DNA of 64,000 nt from Colius striatus (lineage: Eukaryota > Chordata > Aves > Coliiformes > Coliidae). Shown here piece after piece: positions 1 to 12,200 of this stretch; within the stretch, counting starts at the first letter, position 1; every line of letters starts with the position of its first letter. Below the pieces are notes generated by a model, which worked only from the letters and a program-made list of their open reading frames with translations, was not told the origin of the DNA and made no database searches. The translations under genes were made by a program, and so were the position numbers. The stretch covers positions 26,643,001-26,707,000 of the forward strand of contig NC_084766.1 of the NCBI RefSeq assembly GCF_028858725.1. The letters run 5' to 3'.

Positions 1-156
1 CCACTTGATTGAGTCACCCTGGTTGTGATTTAGTAATTACGGACTGCAAATGCTAGGTGAACTAAACTGGATTAAATTCTTTTCAAACAGGTTGCTAGTC
101 TTAGTTATGACAATATACTTCTATTTTTCTCTTAACCTGAAGGCTGTTCCACTCAC

Positions 157-324
157 TTTCGTTTAAGGTAGTGCTCATCATTATTCCTTTCAATATGCCA
201 GATAGTAACAGAGTTCTCATTAACAAAACACAGTTCTTGCCAATTCATAGGGTTAAAACTTAAAGAGGTCACTGTAACCCCTGGCTGAGACTCACTGCAC
301 AGGAGGATATTTTCTTGCCAGTTC
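157..324 (-). CDS. CFAP43: CFAP43 coding exon 4
   Basis: 168 bp. The acceptor is CTCTCCAG at 325 and the donor is CGAAA|GTGAGT at 156. It encodes [15 protein letters not shown], then [20 protein letters not shown] and [15 protein letters not shown], typical WD-blade sequence. The last codon is split, so the coding sequence continues off the left edge. Confidence 0.94.
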
Positions 325-3300
325 CTGGAGAGTGAAAGAAAATCAAATCCATTAAATAAGTCAAAAACATCCAAGCCAAAGATCTGGATGTGATTATGAC
401 TGACATTCAAGATCAAATTTGGAAAGCAAATACTTTGTCACTGACAAAAAGTCTCTGCTCTGAAACAAGTTAGATTCTCTTGAGAACAACAACAAAAAAG
501 ATACTTCATTACTATACAGAAAACTATTACTGTGAGAAAAAGACTGAATAGTAAAACAACTTCGAAGACTGACATTTTAGAAACATTATCATGCACTTTT
601 GTTTTGTGAAAAGACCAACAGAGTCAGGAGACATAGATTATTTTTCCATCAGCTCCATCAATGAGTACCCAAACAATTAACTCTTCAACACTCCAGACCT
701 CAGCCTTGCTTTTCCGATCCGTAAAATAATGACTACAATGCTTGCAGGCTTGCAGTTGGAAGGGATTATAATTAGGAAATAAAACACAGTCAGCCCATGA
801 TTATTTATGGATGAATTAGTTAGGTAATACAGTAATTGTGTTGTGAATGCAGATATACAATCTATGCCTGCGTTAATTAACTCAAGCACAAAACAGGGCA
901 GAATTCGTGCGAGGGTGTTATGTATAGCTGACACAAGGCAGGGAATCTGCTTTCCACTGACTTTTCTTTTGTCCAGTGTAACCTATTTTATGTTCTCATC
1001 CTCTAATTTGCATATTTCTCCATTATCCAGATTAATTCATGACTGTATTTGCATTTTTAGGTACTGTCCAAGAACTGATTAACATCATTTGAAGAAAATA
1101 GTTAAAACTGTTTCTTAATTTCTTGGACAATGTATCTGAATGTTAATCTAAATAACATTTATAGCTTTATATATTTGTCATTAGTGCTGAGAAGGAAAAA
1201 AGCTAAAATGCATACACTGCTGCAAATGGATTTAGGATAATCCTCTTGTTCTGGCCTGTAACAAATTCACCCCCAGCAACACAGCAGGATACAAGGCAAC
1301 GGTTAATATTGGCAGCATATGCAAGAAATGAGAAGTATCCACATACACATAGTAACTCTCATTAAAATTACAGAAAGCTATATGCTGCAATTCTGACTTT
1401 AAAAGATGTCAATGCAACTCTATCCCTAAAGATCTGTCAGCATATTTTCATCTCATACCTAACAGATAGTGCCAGTACTCTATTTTACAGCAGATAATGT
1501 ATTAAGGTCTGAAACTATATAGTGCATGTACCTGAAAAAGAATTTGGCATTAAGCCTCTCCTTTGAATAGAAAAGAATAAAGATCTAGAGATAAAATATC
1601 TCAGATGAAAGACACCTTTTAGTTATCCATAAGCTTTCTATATTTTGAGACTGACATAACTTTCAAAACATCTCTTGTACCTCTGATTGCAAACTATCTG
1701 CTTAAAATACATGAACTGTGCAATCATCATACTGCAATGATACATTAAGAACACTAAACATTGAGATTTCTTTCTTCTGTATACATACATTTCTACAGTG
1801 AATGCATAACATAAACCAATTGCAAAAATGAAGGTCCTGATCTCACAGTAAATCCACATACCTCTGCTCAAGTTACTACAAATTCTGAGCTTAATATTGT
1901 AAGGTAATTCTATAGTGTTACTAAATTCTTTCTGACTGGAATCTAGGGTAGTTCTTTTATGACAATTAGCTGTTAAGAGTCATATTCATGGTGATTCAAA
2001 TGGGTTTAAATTGTTTGGCCCTAGAAATTGCCATTACTTAAAAGTATTTAAACATTTCTTGATATTTCCATTTTTAAGAATAATCTAGAGAAGTCTTTCA
2101 AGATGGTGGATTTTTTGTAAAGTGCATACAAAGAACACATTAAACCATGTGTGTTATTTCTGTTGTAAGTCAAGAAGTGCATATAAGCTCTTCAGGCCAG
2201 TGAAGCTGTCTTGTTGGTTTCTACTGATACACACAGAGATATATCTCCTGAAATGAGTTGACAGCAAACATTCTTCTTCATCACAAAGCATAAAAAAGAG
2301 GCATCTGTAATAGTATCTACTATCATTACTAAAATCCTGAGGTTATGGCAGTTTCTGCCTCTTACCATACTGAAAGAACAAATTCCGGGATTGAAGAGTA
2401 ACTGGCTAGATATGGGCCTGTGAAACTAAATGCAAGCAAAGTGTAGTCCAGCTGAGCATCACCTGAAATGTAAAAATAAAGAACATGGTCTTTAATTGAC
2501 ACAGACTTAACTGTATATTTTCACCACAGAGACAGTACTCATCTTAGTTCCTTTCTATCCATTTTTACTCTTCAAAGACATTCTTCAGGCCCCTGAGTTC
2601 TTTCCTCCACCCCGATTATTGTTTTGATTTGATCACAAAAATGTTCCCTATATATCACTGCTTGGATTTTTTTCTTTTTTTTCAATAATACCTTGAACTT
2701 GTAAAGTATTTTTCCCCAAATACCCTGAAAATCTCTGCAGTCATAATTTCATTGATTTACATAAAACAAGCTAGTAGAATGATTCTTATTTAAATGGTAA
2801 AGAAACTGAAACATGGATAGAATAAGAACCTTAGCTAAGGAGACAAATGTTATGAGGCAGGCAAAGATATACTTTAGAGCCCACACTCCAAAGTTTAACT
2901 GCAATAATCCTTCCTCTCACTTCTCAGGTTTTTCAACAGAGCTTTCAGCAGTCTGCCCAGGAGCCTACCACATTCTGCTTTTTTGTTGTTGTTACTCTGA
3001 CTATATTTTCCTAGAATTAATTCTATTTCATTCCATTTGCTTTCCATGTAAAACAGTTCCATTTTCTATTATCATATTCCTCCTAGCTTAAGCCTAAGTA
3101 AAAGCAGTTAGGCTAAAAATTCCTTTCACTCCTTTCCATGCACCTTGTCACAAGACAGTTTCCTGGCACACTGTTTTTCAAGTATTATCAAAAAAACCCT
3201 TCAGAAACCAGATGATTTAAGTATTGTTTCAATGAAATGGTAATGCAGTGGGTTCCCACACGGCTACCTTTTAATTCTGTCAGTTTACTCAGTTCTGGGA

Positions 3301-6300
3301 AACTGTAGATATATATTATGGGATTCAGCTTTCGATCTGAAAAAGCCAGCACTTCACTGCTCCCATTTGCTGCAAAGGCTCCCACTTGGCCATTCTGACA
3401 CTGCAGCACTGTTGTCTTCTTTGTTTCCATATCCAGGAAGAGGATGTAATTGTCACAAGGGTAGCAGATAGTGTGATTGTTTATAAAGCCAAAGTTCTTG
3501 TTTGAGGATCCCTGAACCCAACTTAAGAAAGAGCAAACGAATGTTAAACATTAAAGACACACATTTCTCAAAATACTCTGACAAAGGGAACGGTGCAGCC
3601 TAACTTACACTAAACTGATACTTGGGATTTGTTAGACTCATCCTCACACTAACATTGCAAATCCACAATAACTTCAAGATCTAGTAAAATGAATCACTTG
3701 TTGAGTGTTTCCAAACACATAGGGTTAATCTTATCTTGATAGAGCACAACGAACTGGCGTAAGGACAGAGAGATGCTTCTATGTCTTTCTGTTTTCACTA
3801 AAAATGAAGCTAGCCAGTTCATAGTCTCTGGTCTTGTACTCATGTATCACAGTAATAGCATACCCTTAATCTGAAAGAATTACACAGGTACAATCAGTTC
3901 TGGAGACCCAATAGTGTTTGCTTAATCTTTTTACACTTTTATAGTTCATCTCATCCCCATAAAATAAAAAATACAGAGGCATGGCTTGTGTTTATATGAA
4001 CCTAGTCAGGACGATTGCTCTGCTTTAACGATACCAGTATTTTAATCTGGTGACACTTTGGAATGTAAACAGCATGTGTTACATAAGGAATGAAATAAAT
4101 TACTAAAGAGGAGTCAGCTTATGACCTGACAACACAGCAACAAATTCACAACTTCCTGTAGATGTTTTTATCTTTCAGAAAGTGTGTGGATAAACATCCA
4201 GGGGCCTCTTACCAAAGGGATTTGCATTTGCCACTAAGTGAAGATGTTTGAGCAAGCCACATGTTATGCTTGGGCTTGCTATCACCATGGCAGAAAAGTT
4301 TCAGTACTGCAACACTTATCCTCTGTGTACAACACTGTTGTTAGCACCTTCTCTTCCAATTTCTAGTCAGAAACTCTTCTCTCCTTCCAAATACAGCATT
4401 TGACTAGAAGAGATCTTTGTTCTCTGCAATTGCAAGCAGCATTTTTATGCTCCTTTCATGAACATAAGGCAGTCATAAGATCAACTCAGCTGCTGATCTG
4501 CTGTACCCTTGCTAGAAGATTGTACCACAGCCTCAACATTCTCATTTAGTAATATTTCTACATGACTGGTCTTAAGATATTTATGTCCAGCAATAACTTC
4601 TTGTTATCTTCTCTAAGTAGTTTCTGCTCTTGGCCTCTTTTGCTACACACCAGAGAAGTGCAGTCAGAGGAGCGTGGGAGCACACCACCCACGTGCTCAT
4701 GCAAATGAACTGAATGCCATGGCAACAGATGTGACATTTCAGCTGATGAATGTTTTTCCAGACCTTTTACACAAGAACTAGATGTATGATGTGCCATGGC
4801 ACATAACCAGACCTTTACGAACATGCTGACAAGACCAGCTCAGTGCTTTTCTCCAACAGCAGATTTGAATCAGTGGAGATGAAGCATTTTTAACTTCTGT
4901 ACACAGAGGTAAAATGAAGTCTAGAAAATATGTATGCAGGGATAAATTTATAGGATGACAGGACAATTTATTATCCTTATAGAACCAGTAAAGGCATAGA
5001 GGGACAAGGATTTGGGTTGTTACTTGATGTCAGCTATGACTGATACAGTATACTCTGGGTCAGATAATTAGCCATAGCTCACCCACATATTTTCCATGCT
5101 GTGCCTGTTCCCAGTTCTGTATAAACATTGTGTCACAAGTATTTCAGTCATACACTTTACCAGCTGATGAAATATAGATAGGGTAAAGTAATTAGAGCTG
5201 CTTGAAAACTTCTTTACAGAGCATTTTGCCACTGAACAATGCTAGCTCATACAAAACTGATTACATGAAACCCTCAGTTTTGTCAGAGTTCTGTGTTTTC
5301 TGGAGACACAAATCACAGCGTTCCAATTGCCCACTGCAAAACAATTGTGTCACTTCTAAAGCTGATATACATACATCTATTACCAACATCCATTCATAAG
5401 AAAGGTAAACTTTGAGTTGTTCTATTTTATGGAAATGTGTTTTGCTTCCCATTCCATAGAGTTTAAATACTTTTTTAAAAATTGCATATTTTCATTTAAT
5501 ATTTTTTTTTCACAAAGTAGAAACAAGTAATACCAGTTTGCACAAGGACCCTTCTGAATAGCAATGACATACTTCAGATGATATCTTTTTCACCGTCAAG
5601 TATCAGAGCATTTAAGGATGAAACCAGTTTCTCCTATTACTAAAACAAATAATTTCTGTTCCACTACACAGTGCTGCACCTGTGACTGTGGACCTATGTC
5701 CCATACCAGCCATAAGCATTGATGACAACTTAAATACATACAATGTACAAATTTAAACATCTGCCCCATTACACAGCAAAAATGTCTAAACATCGCAGAT
5801 TGCTGTGAAAGTCTCCATCAAGATGGATTAGGAAGGGCTTAATTCATCTATAGCTCCTAGCTGCTCAGAACAAAAAAGCAAGTTGTTGGAATGCCAAAAG
5901 CTTGAGAAGATAAGTCTTTTTCTATCTATAATGTGGGTAATGTTTGTGGGAACTCGAAATCTGAAAGTCTGATATGTGGGTTAAGATGCTGAGAAAGAAA
6001 GGCAGGAGTAAGGACTTAGAACACCAGGAAAATGAAGAGCCAAGGCATGGGATAATGGCGGTGAAGTCTAAGCAGTACAGAACAGCTAGGGAAACTCTAG
6101 AGGTTGAAATAGTCTGAGTAAAACACAAGAGAAACATACTCATGAACAGAAATGAACTGTATGAGTTCACAAAGCCAGGTACTGAGAAGAAAAGCATGCT
6201 CAGTGTTCATCAGGATTCTGGGTTGACAGAACTACTGTAAAGGAAAAGATAACTCATGCCCCACTTCTTACTAATTCATCAAGCTCCACCTTAAAGCTAG

Positions 6301-6778
6301 TCAGTACCTTACTCTCCAGGGTGTCCCTGTGCAAAGGGCAGAGAACCTAAGTTCTATCCAAATCCACCAATGGCTCAACCCCTGCCTTATGCTGCAGTAC
6401 AAGTGCTTCTTTCTCTCTCTTCCAAATGCCGGCTGCCCTAACACAGACCCAGCATAGCTGCCTTCCTTCCTTCCTTCCTTCCTTCCTTCCTTCCTTCCCC
6501 TGCGAGACCTGCCCTGTTCTCTGACGGCTGCATAGACCTGATCTAACGTGAGAGGAGCTGTGCACCGGAGACACACAACAGGGCACCGGGCCCAGCACCA
6601 GGGGCACACAACAGGGCACATGGAACAGCGGCTCAGGAGCACGGGCTGTCCCGGCCGGCCCCCACCTCACTTCCAGCGCGGCCTCCTCAGCCGAGGAGCG
6701 GCAGTGGCTCTGCGGGGCCTCAGCCGGAGGCCGCTCCCCGGCCGGGCCCGCGCTCGGGGCCCCAGCGGCCGGCTCCAT
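157..6778 (-). CDS. CFAP43: CFAP43 (WDR96), 5' part of the gene, four coding exons; continues beyond the left edge
   Basis: CFAP43 is a large WD-repeat and coiled-coil axonemal protein of motile cilia and sperm flagella; its N-terminal half forms beta-propellers. Four exons join in frame on the minus strand: 6666-6778, 3268-3521, 2366-2462 and 157-324. All introns are GT-AG and the phases agree (AG|T, G|GT, TG|G). The joined protein contains [52 protein letters not shown] and [20 protein letters not shown], which I recognise as the CFAP43 N-terminus and first propeller blades. About 210 codons are visible, so most of the gene lies off the left edge. The start is uncertain: ATG at 6778 gives a short MEPAAG leader, and an in-frame ATG at 6826 would add 16 residues. 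The gene is divergent from GSTO1, as in the human locus. Family assignment is firm; exon 1 is less certain because its sequence is low-complexity. Confidence 0.92.
325..2365 (-). other. CFAP43 intron 3
   Basis: AT-rich intron of about 2 kb. I see no exon, RNA gene or recognisable repeat in it. The smaller intron 2 (2463-3267) is also unremarkable. Confidence 0.8.
2366..2462 (-). CDS. CFAP43: CFAP43 coding exon 3
   Basis: 97 bp, too short to stand out as an ORF. The acceptor is CATTTCAG at 2463 and the donor is TATG|GTAAGAG. It was found by looking for the missing propeller segment between exons 2 and 4. It translates to [20 protein letters not shown] then [13 protein letters not shown] and joins both neighbours in frame. 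Confidence 0.92.
3268..3521 (-). CDS. CFAP43: CFAP43 coding exon 2
   Basis: 254 bp. The acceptor is TTTCTTAAG at 3522 and the donor is AAAAG|GTAGCC at 3267. It translates to the WVQG...FINN...TICYP segment followed by [11 protein letters not shown] and [18 protein letters not shown]. This is the first beta-propeller blade of CFAP43. Confidence 0.94.
3522..6665 (-). other. CFAP43 intron 1
   Basis: About 3.1 kb. It holds a tetranucleotide microsatellite (6461-6497) close to exon 1, and a short motif cluster near 4699-4726: an octamer ATGCAAAT followed by a GTTGCCATGGCAT-like RFX half-palindrome on the minus strand. No further coding exon is needed, because exons 1 and 2 join in frame. Confidence 0.75.
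6461..6497. repeat. (CCTT)n microsatellite
   Basis: About nine uninterrupted CCTT units, read as AAGG on the CFAP43 strand. It lies about 170 bp inside intron 1, just downstream of the exon 1 donor. Confidence 0.97.
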
Positions 6779-7010
6779 CCGTCCCGCGGCACCTGCGGCT
6801 GGTGTACGCGCGTCTCTTAACGACAAGAACAGCTTCTGCTATTCGCCAACGCCACGCCTCCCGCCAGGATAGAAGCAGCCCGCTGATTGGCCAACCAATG
6901 AGCACGGCGGGTCTTTAAAGGGCCAGCAGCGCGAAGGGAAAGCGCATGTGGCGTTGTTCTGGGTGGGACACGCTCAAGTACGAGGTGCTGCGAGGCGGTC
7001 TAGGCAGCAC
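6560..7010 (-). promoter_or_regulatory. CFAP43 CpG-island promoter with paired CCAAT boxes
   Basis: GC- and CpG-rich block covering CFAP43 exon 1 and its upstream flank. At about 6884-6900 GATTGG and CCAAT lie close together in opposite orientations, a typical NF-Y arrangement in TATA-less promoters. It may work in both directions, but I see no plus-strand coding exon starting from it. Confidence 0.7.
6666..6778 (-). CDS. CFAP43: CFAP43 coding exon 1
   Basis: Encodes 37 residues rich in Ala, Pro and Glu, from ATG 6776-6778, then two bases of a split codon. The donor is GAG|GTGGGG. An overlapping GTGAGG three bases upstream of the junction looks stronger as a splice site, but it would break the frame into exon 2; the chosen donor keeps it. 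The exon lies in the CpG island, as expected for a first exon. Confidence 0.7.
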
Positions 7011-7049
7011 GATCAGCCGTTCTCACACAGGCACTGACCTGGGGGATCA

Positions 7050-8880
7050 TTCTGCCTGAGAGTCAGTGATATCCATGGCCTCTAACCTCGGCCATTGCTG
7101 CTGCTGTGCCTAGAAAATAGGTAGCCTCCCTTATTGAGACAGTTCCCATACTCCCACTACTTCTCATGTTTCTTCTTTCATGGGGTACTGCAGTTCTTCT
7201 TGGAATGTTTGAAACCGTAGTCTTGAAGCTACGAGGAGAGGTGAAAAGGTCACCGCTGGAAAGACCGGAAAGTACATCTACAATCTTTCGCTATATACTT
7301 AAAGCTTTTAGTGTGATAACACAGTAAGAACCTGTGAGTGTTTTAAAAGCAAAATTAGCAACACTATTTCCCTTTTCCTCTCTTAAAGAGAGATTAATTA
7401 TTTACAGTGTCTCACTTGCCTGTGTTTATTATTACCTATCTGTGCAGTGGCTGCCTGTGGTTTTGTGATACTGCTATGTAGTCGTGGTGTCACAGAGCAC
7501 TGATGGAGAATGTTACACCTGCCTAGTGGCAGCAGGACAAGCATGAACCAGACCACTTCACAGATGCTCTGTGTGCCACACAAAACCAAAACAGGATGAG
7601 GCAATGGGTTCTAATTTTCCATTATGCCTTTGAGGGGCTGCTGTTAACACACAGTTGATGTAGCTTTGAGCTACTATGTGCTGGTCTCTGGGCTGTGAGT
7701 TAGCAGACTGTATTTTACTTCACTGGTAATTTTTCTCTTTTTCCAGGACCTGAAATATTGCTAAATCTTTCCAGGCAGGTGCTTGGAAGAATGAGAAATG
7801 TGTCATCTAACACAGGGTTGGTTGTTTGTTTGTTTGTTTTTTAATGGCAGGAGAAATTATTTTGTGGATAAAGGACACGTTAGATACAGCTTCTCTTTGC
7901 CCAGGGCATGGCAGGCTCATGCAATGCATTACCACTCCCTTCACTCCTGAGCTGCTTGTTAATCATGTGATCAAACTGCAATGACTTAGCAAAAAAAAGC
8001 AAGCAGTTTTTCTGTTCAAATGGATAATGGTGTCAGGTTCATGGTCACTTTACTAGTGGCCATCTCAGTGTTTGCAGGAGAGTTCACCACAGAAATACTG
8101 GCCATTGTGACAGGATGCCTGAGGTCCAGCTCCAGTGACAAAACCAAACCAAAAGTGACCAACATGGAAAACTGTGTAAGCACAGTTGTGATGATGAGAC
8201 TGCAGAAGCTCCAGCTCCTCCATTAGCCTTGGGGGTTTGACCAAGACATGTGCATCAGCAGGAGGGCCAGAACCATCCCTCCCCTTGGCCTATGTCTGCC
8301 CCAACTCTGCAAATGTTCTGTTTCTTGGTAACATGCAGGTTTGACCTGAAAGCTGAGTGAAAATATGAGGTGCCTCAGAAAGGGAAACATTTTACTTGTG
8401 AGATCAATATTATACCCCAGGAAAAGCTGGTACAAGGAAGACCCCAGTGCTCTCACCTCAAGTGAGGAGGGAGTAAAAGGGATGGAAAGGACTTCAGTCT
8501 CTACTTCAGTTCTCTCTTCTCTACACACATACTGGTGCTCTTGTTGGTCACACTTGCAGAACATGTGACTCCTATGATTGCAAAGCAGTCAATGTAACAA
8601 ATCAAACATTTGCTGTTCCTCCTTATCTGCTAGGTTAGGGGGGTTTTTTTTGTCATGAAGCAGAATAGCTGTAGGTGAGAGAAGCTCTCTTTGTTATTCT
8701 CAAGGTGGGATTGGATCAGACTTTGAAGGTCAATAGGAGATTCAGTGCTTCTGCAATGGGAGAAGACAGTGAGGGAAGCAGAGAGGTTTCATCAGGCACT
8801 ACTTGAAAAACAAGCCTACAGAGTGCTGCTTTGTCAGAGGTTTCCCATTTCAATGGGAGTGCCAGCTGGGGTGGGTTCTG
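7050..8880. other. Intergenic region between CFAP43 and GSTO1
   Basis: About 1.8 kb of unique-looking sequence without a convincing ORF, exon or repeat beyond a short TTTG run near 7822-7840. It separates two head-to-head promoters. Confidence 0.7.
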
Positions 8881-8887
8881 CAGCGGT

Positions 8888-8893
8888 TATAAA
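8888..8893 (+). promoter_or_regulatory. Putative TATA box upstream of GSTO1
   Basis: TATAAA in the context GGTTATAAAGAGG at the edge of the GSTO1 CpG island. It would place a start site near 8918, about 310 bp upstream of the GSTO1 ATG. The CpG-rich sequence from about 8,900 to 9,580 covers coding exons 1 and 2. Confidence 0.5.
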
Positions 8894-9230
8894 GAGGAGA
8901 CAGCATTAAGAGCAGCTTAATGGCGCCTGTCCCAGCCAGCGGGGCAGGCCCTCGGCTCGGAGAGCAGCCAGCTCAGGGAGGGACCATGGAGGTGTACGCA
9001 CCGCTGCTCTCACTGCAGCCCAAGCTTTCCCCTCTCTGTGGGGGCCAGTCCCCTGAGGTAGGGCGCGGCAGCGCCCGGGGCAAGGGGCCGCCCAGGACAG
9101 TCAAGCCCCGGCCTCCGCGCCCCACTGAGGGACGGTGGTTGCCGCCCTCGCCGTGGGTGGGGCTGGCGGCGGCTGGGTGCTGAGACGCGCCGCATAGCAT
9201 AGCACAGCGAGCTTAGGACAGCGTAGCGTT

Positions 9231-9264
9231 ATGGCCGGCGAGCACTCTCGTAGTCTGGGCAAGG
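9231..9264 (+). CDS. GSTO1: GSTO1 coding exon 1
   Basis: Encodes [11 protein letters not shown] plus one base of the next Gly codon. The donor is AAGG|GTAAGG. The 34-bp coding part and the split Gly match the usual omega-GST exon 1. Confidence 0.96.
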
Positions 9265-12200
9265 GTAAGGTGGGCTGCCGTATGGCCTCAGCGGAGGCGA
9301 GGCGGCCTGCGGAGAGGGCGCGGGCGAGCAACGGCTGTAACGATCTCCTCTCCCCTCAGGCAGCTCGGCCCCGGGACCTGTGCCCCAGGGGGTGATCCGG
9401 CTGTACAGCATGAGGTTCTGCCCCTTCGCCCAACGGACGCGCCTCGTCCTCCGCGCCAAGGGCATCAGGTGAGGCCTCCCGGTGGCTGGTGTGTTGCGGG
9501 GAGAGGCTCCTTGCGGCCGCCCTTCCCCGCTCTCTTTGATCTCCTCCCCACGGTGCGGCTGCACCCCGCGCTGCCACGGGGGTCTGTCAGGGCCCGCAGA
9601 GCTATTCAAGCTTCCCTTCTACCTCTGTATCTTGGATGGTTCTTGAACATCCCCGAAAGAACTGAACGAAACAGGGTTTCTGTCAGTGATTTTGCCATAA
9701 AGCCTTAACTACTTAAGACTTTTATTTTTTGGAGAGGTGTGTTTTGGTGAGGTGGGAAATACGTAGTCTGTGTATGAAAGCAATTATTTAAACACCCAAA
9801 GTTAATCCATAGAGGAAAACCATGAGCTGAGTTTTTGGGGGTTTATCATCACCTATCACCGTGAATGTTTGCAGTCATAACATTTGAGCTTGTCCTGGGT
9901 AAAAGTGAGTAGAGCCTCAGAATATACTGTTGTTTAGTTTAGTTTTGATTTTAGCTGCAGTGACAGTTCAGGGAGATATGAATATTCAGTGTTTCTGTTA
10001 TATCACTAAGCAAAACACAGTAGCGAGTGGCCTTTTGAGAAGAGAAAATGTATGGTGTTCCTGTGATGTTGCAGCACAAGAATGAGAAGACAAGTCAATG
10101 GAATATCAGCACTCATGTTTGTTTCTTTTTCAAGAGACCTAGGCCATTTCAGTGTTTTGAAATGGAGACTAATGCTTCCTTCAGTTTGTAGCTTCAAAGT
10201 AACATCTTTTTTCCACCTTTTTTCTGATTCTCAGCAAATCGCAGGCCTGCCAATAGTTTGTTAACCAGCACAGGGCTGGGGGTTCATGTTATAGCTCAGT
10301 GAATACTTACTACCTAATTCTCCTGGCAGCAAGTTGAAAGGTTGGTTGGTTTGTCTTGTGGCTGTTTTTTTATAAAGAGTAGATATGTTAAAACTTCAGG
10401 TCAGTTTAGTTCTGCCTTTAGTTAGTGTCATTGGGCTCATTTGGGAGCTGGAAGCTTGTTTTAATGTAGTGACTTTGAAAGGTTTTATGGCTACCTGAAC
10501 ATAGTAGTTGCCTTCTGGTAACCTTTTAGTTATTCTGAAGGTTCAGCTGTGTTTAGCAGACCCGTGGGATTACTTGGTGCTTTCTGGGATCATACATATA
10601 ACACAGCATATAACTTAGGGTTTTTTAATGCAACAGACATTTCACATGTCTCTTTATCAATATCTATTTGCTTTCAGCCTAAACACCTGTTCTAGGTGGG
10701 AAAGGTTAGTAGGTAGGATGCTCTCCTGATTTGCTCTTTGGTATAAGATCAGATTAAAGCTGTCTATATTTCTTAATTGGAGTGTACTTCATTTGCAATC
10801 AAATGCCTTTTCTTTAGAATGTCCCTGAACCTGTACGTGATCAGAGTGCTGCATTCTGAGCTTGACCTTTGTTTTTAGCATGGCTGTAAGGGCTGCCTCT
10901 GTTGTGTAGACTCTTTATGTGTCTTATGAGCTTAATAAGCAACTGATTGTGAGTCAGTACTGATTCCTTCCAGCAAAAAGAAGTGCCTCCTGGCAGTATT
11001 TGTACTTTTGAAATGTTTAGTCCTGCAAAGAACTTCAGGGAAAGCAGGGGAATGAGGATTCAGCCTCTCAAGTTCTGTAGTTGTTGAGGTGTGATGATTG
11101 CATTTCAGCACGGTATGGAGCTGTCGTGGTTTAGGCCCATCAGGGAACAAAGACCACGATTAGCCTCGAGTACCGAAGAGGCTGAGGATTGCTCAAGGGC
11201 AGGGAGAGCTTAATAACGGACCAGGCCACTCGGTTTGGGGAAGAAAACAGAAAAACAATTTAATGCAACATCAGCTAAAACATACCCCCAAAAACCCAAA
11301 ACATAACCAAAATGAAACAACACAGAGTAATATATCAATGAAGAGTCCAACCAGCCTTTTTAAGAACACCTTCTTGCCACCCCTCCCCTCTTCCCTGGCT
11401 CAGAGCCCTGATCCCGGAGTTTTTACCCTGTTCCCCCCTGAACGGTTCGGGGGGGCAGGCAGTGGGGGTTTCAGTTAGTCTGTTCCCGATAGCTTCTGCC
11501 ATCTGTCCCTCCTCAGGATGGGTGAACTCCACACCAGTCCTCCCTGCGAGTCCGTGGGGTAACTCACACGCATGGCAGCCCTGCACGGGCTGCTCCGACG
11601 CGCACTTATCCCAAAGGCTGCAGCTCCTCTCTGCCTCTCTGTGGGGCTGCTCTGCAGCTTGCAGGCTCTCCAGCACGGCCTGGGCCATGGCCGTCTCCCC
11701 ACACAGTCCCTCGCCCGTCCGGGCTCACTCACATGGAGCTGCTGGTAACTCTCGGTCCTGCCGTGGATCTCCATAGGTTGCAGGGGTACAGCTGCATTCT
11801 CGCCACGGCTTGCAGAGGGGTCTCCGGTCTATCGCTTCTCCTTCCTTCCTCCTTCTCTGGCTGAAGGGCCTGCCTGGTCACCTCCATCTTGTATCACTCT
11901 TACACCTCCTGCCTTGCATTCCAAATTCCCGTCCCCTAAATAGTGATGGCAGAGGCGCCAGATTGGCCCAGCCGGGCCGGAGGTGGGTGTGAACCCAGGA
12001 GCCGGGGGAGAGTCCGCAAACTCTTTACCGGGTCTTCACTGCAACCCCCTCCCCCTGTTACTAAGCCAAAAGCTGCTGCTTACTAAACCAGAACAGGAGC
12101 GAGTCTTGTTTCTTTCATTCTTTTAGCCATGAAGTAATCAACATCAATCTGAAGAACAAACCTGACTGGTTCTTTGAGAAGAACCCCTTTGGGCTGGTTC

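Noticed and set aside
6347-6826. 159-codon minus-strand frame reading through CFAP43 exon 1 into the CCTT repeat
   Set aside because: Only the first part (to 6666) is exon; the rest is intron and yields a GRKE repeat from the microsatellite.
9229-9609. Minus-strand open frames over GSTO1 exons 1 and 2
   Set aside because: They are shadows of the GC-rich GSTO1 promoter and exon region.
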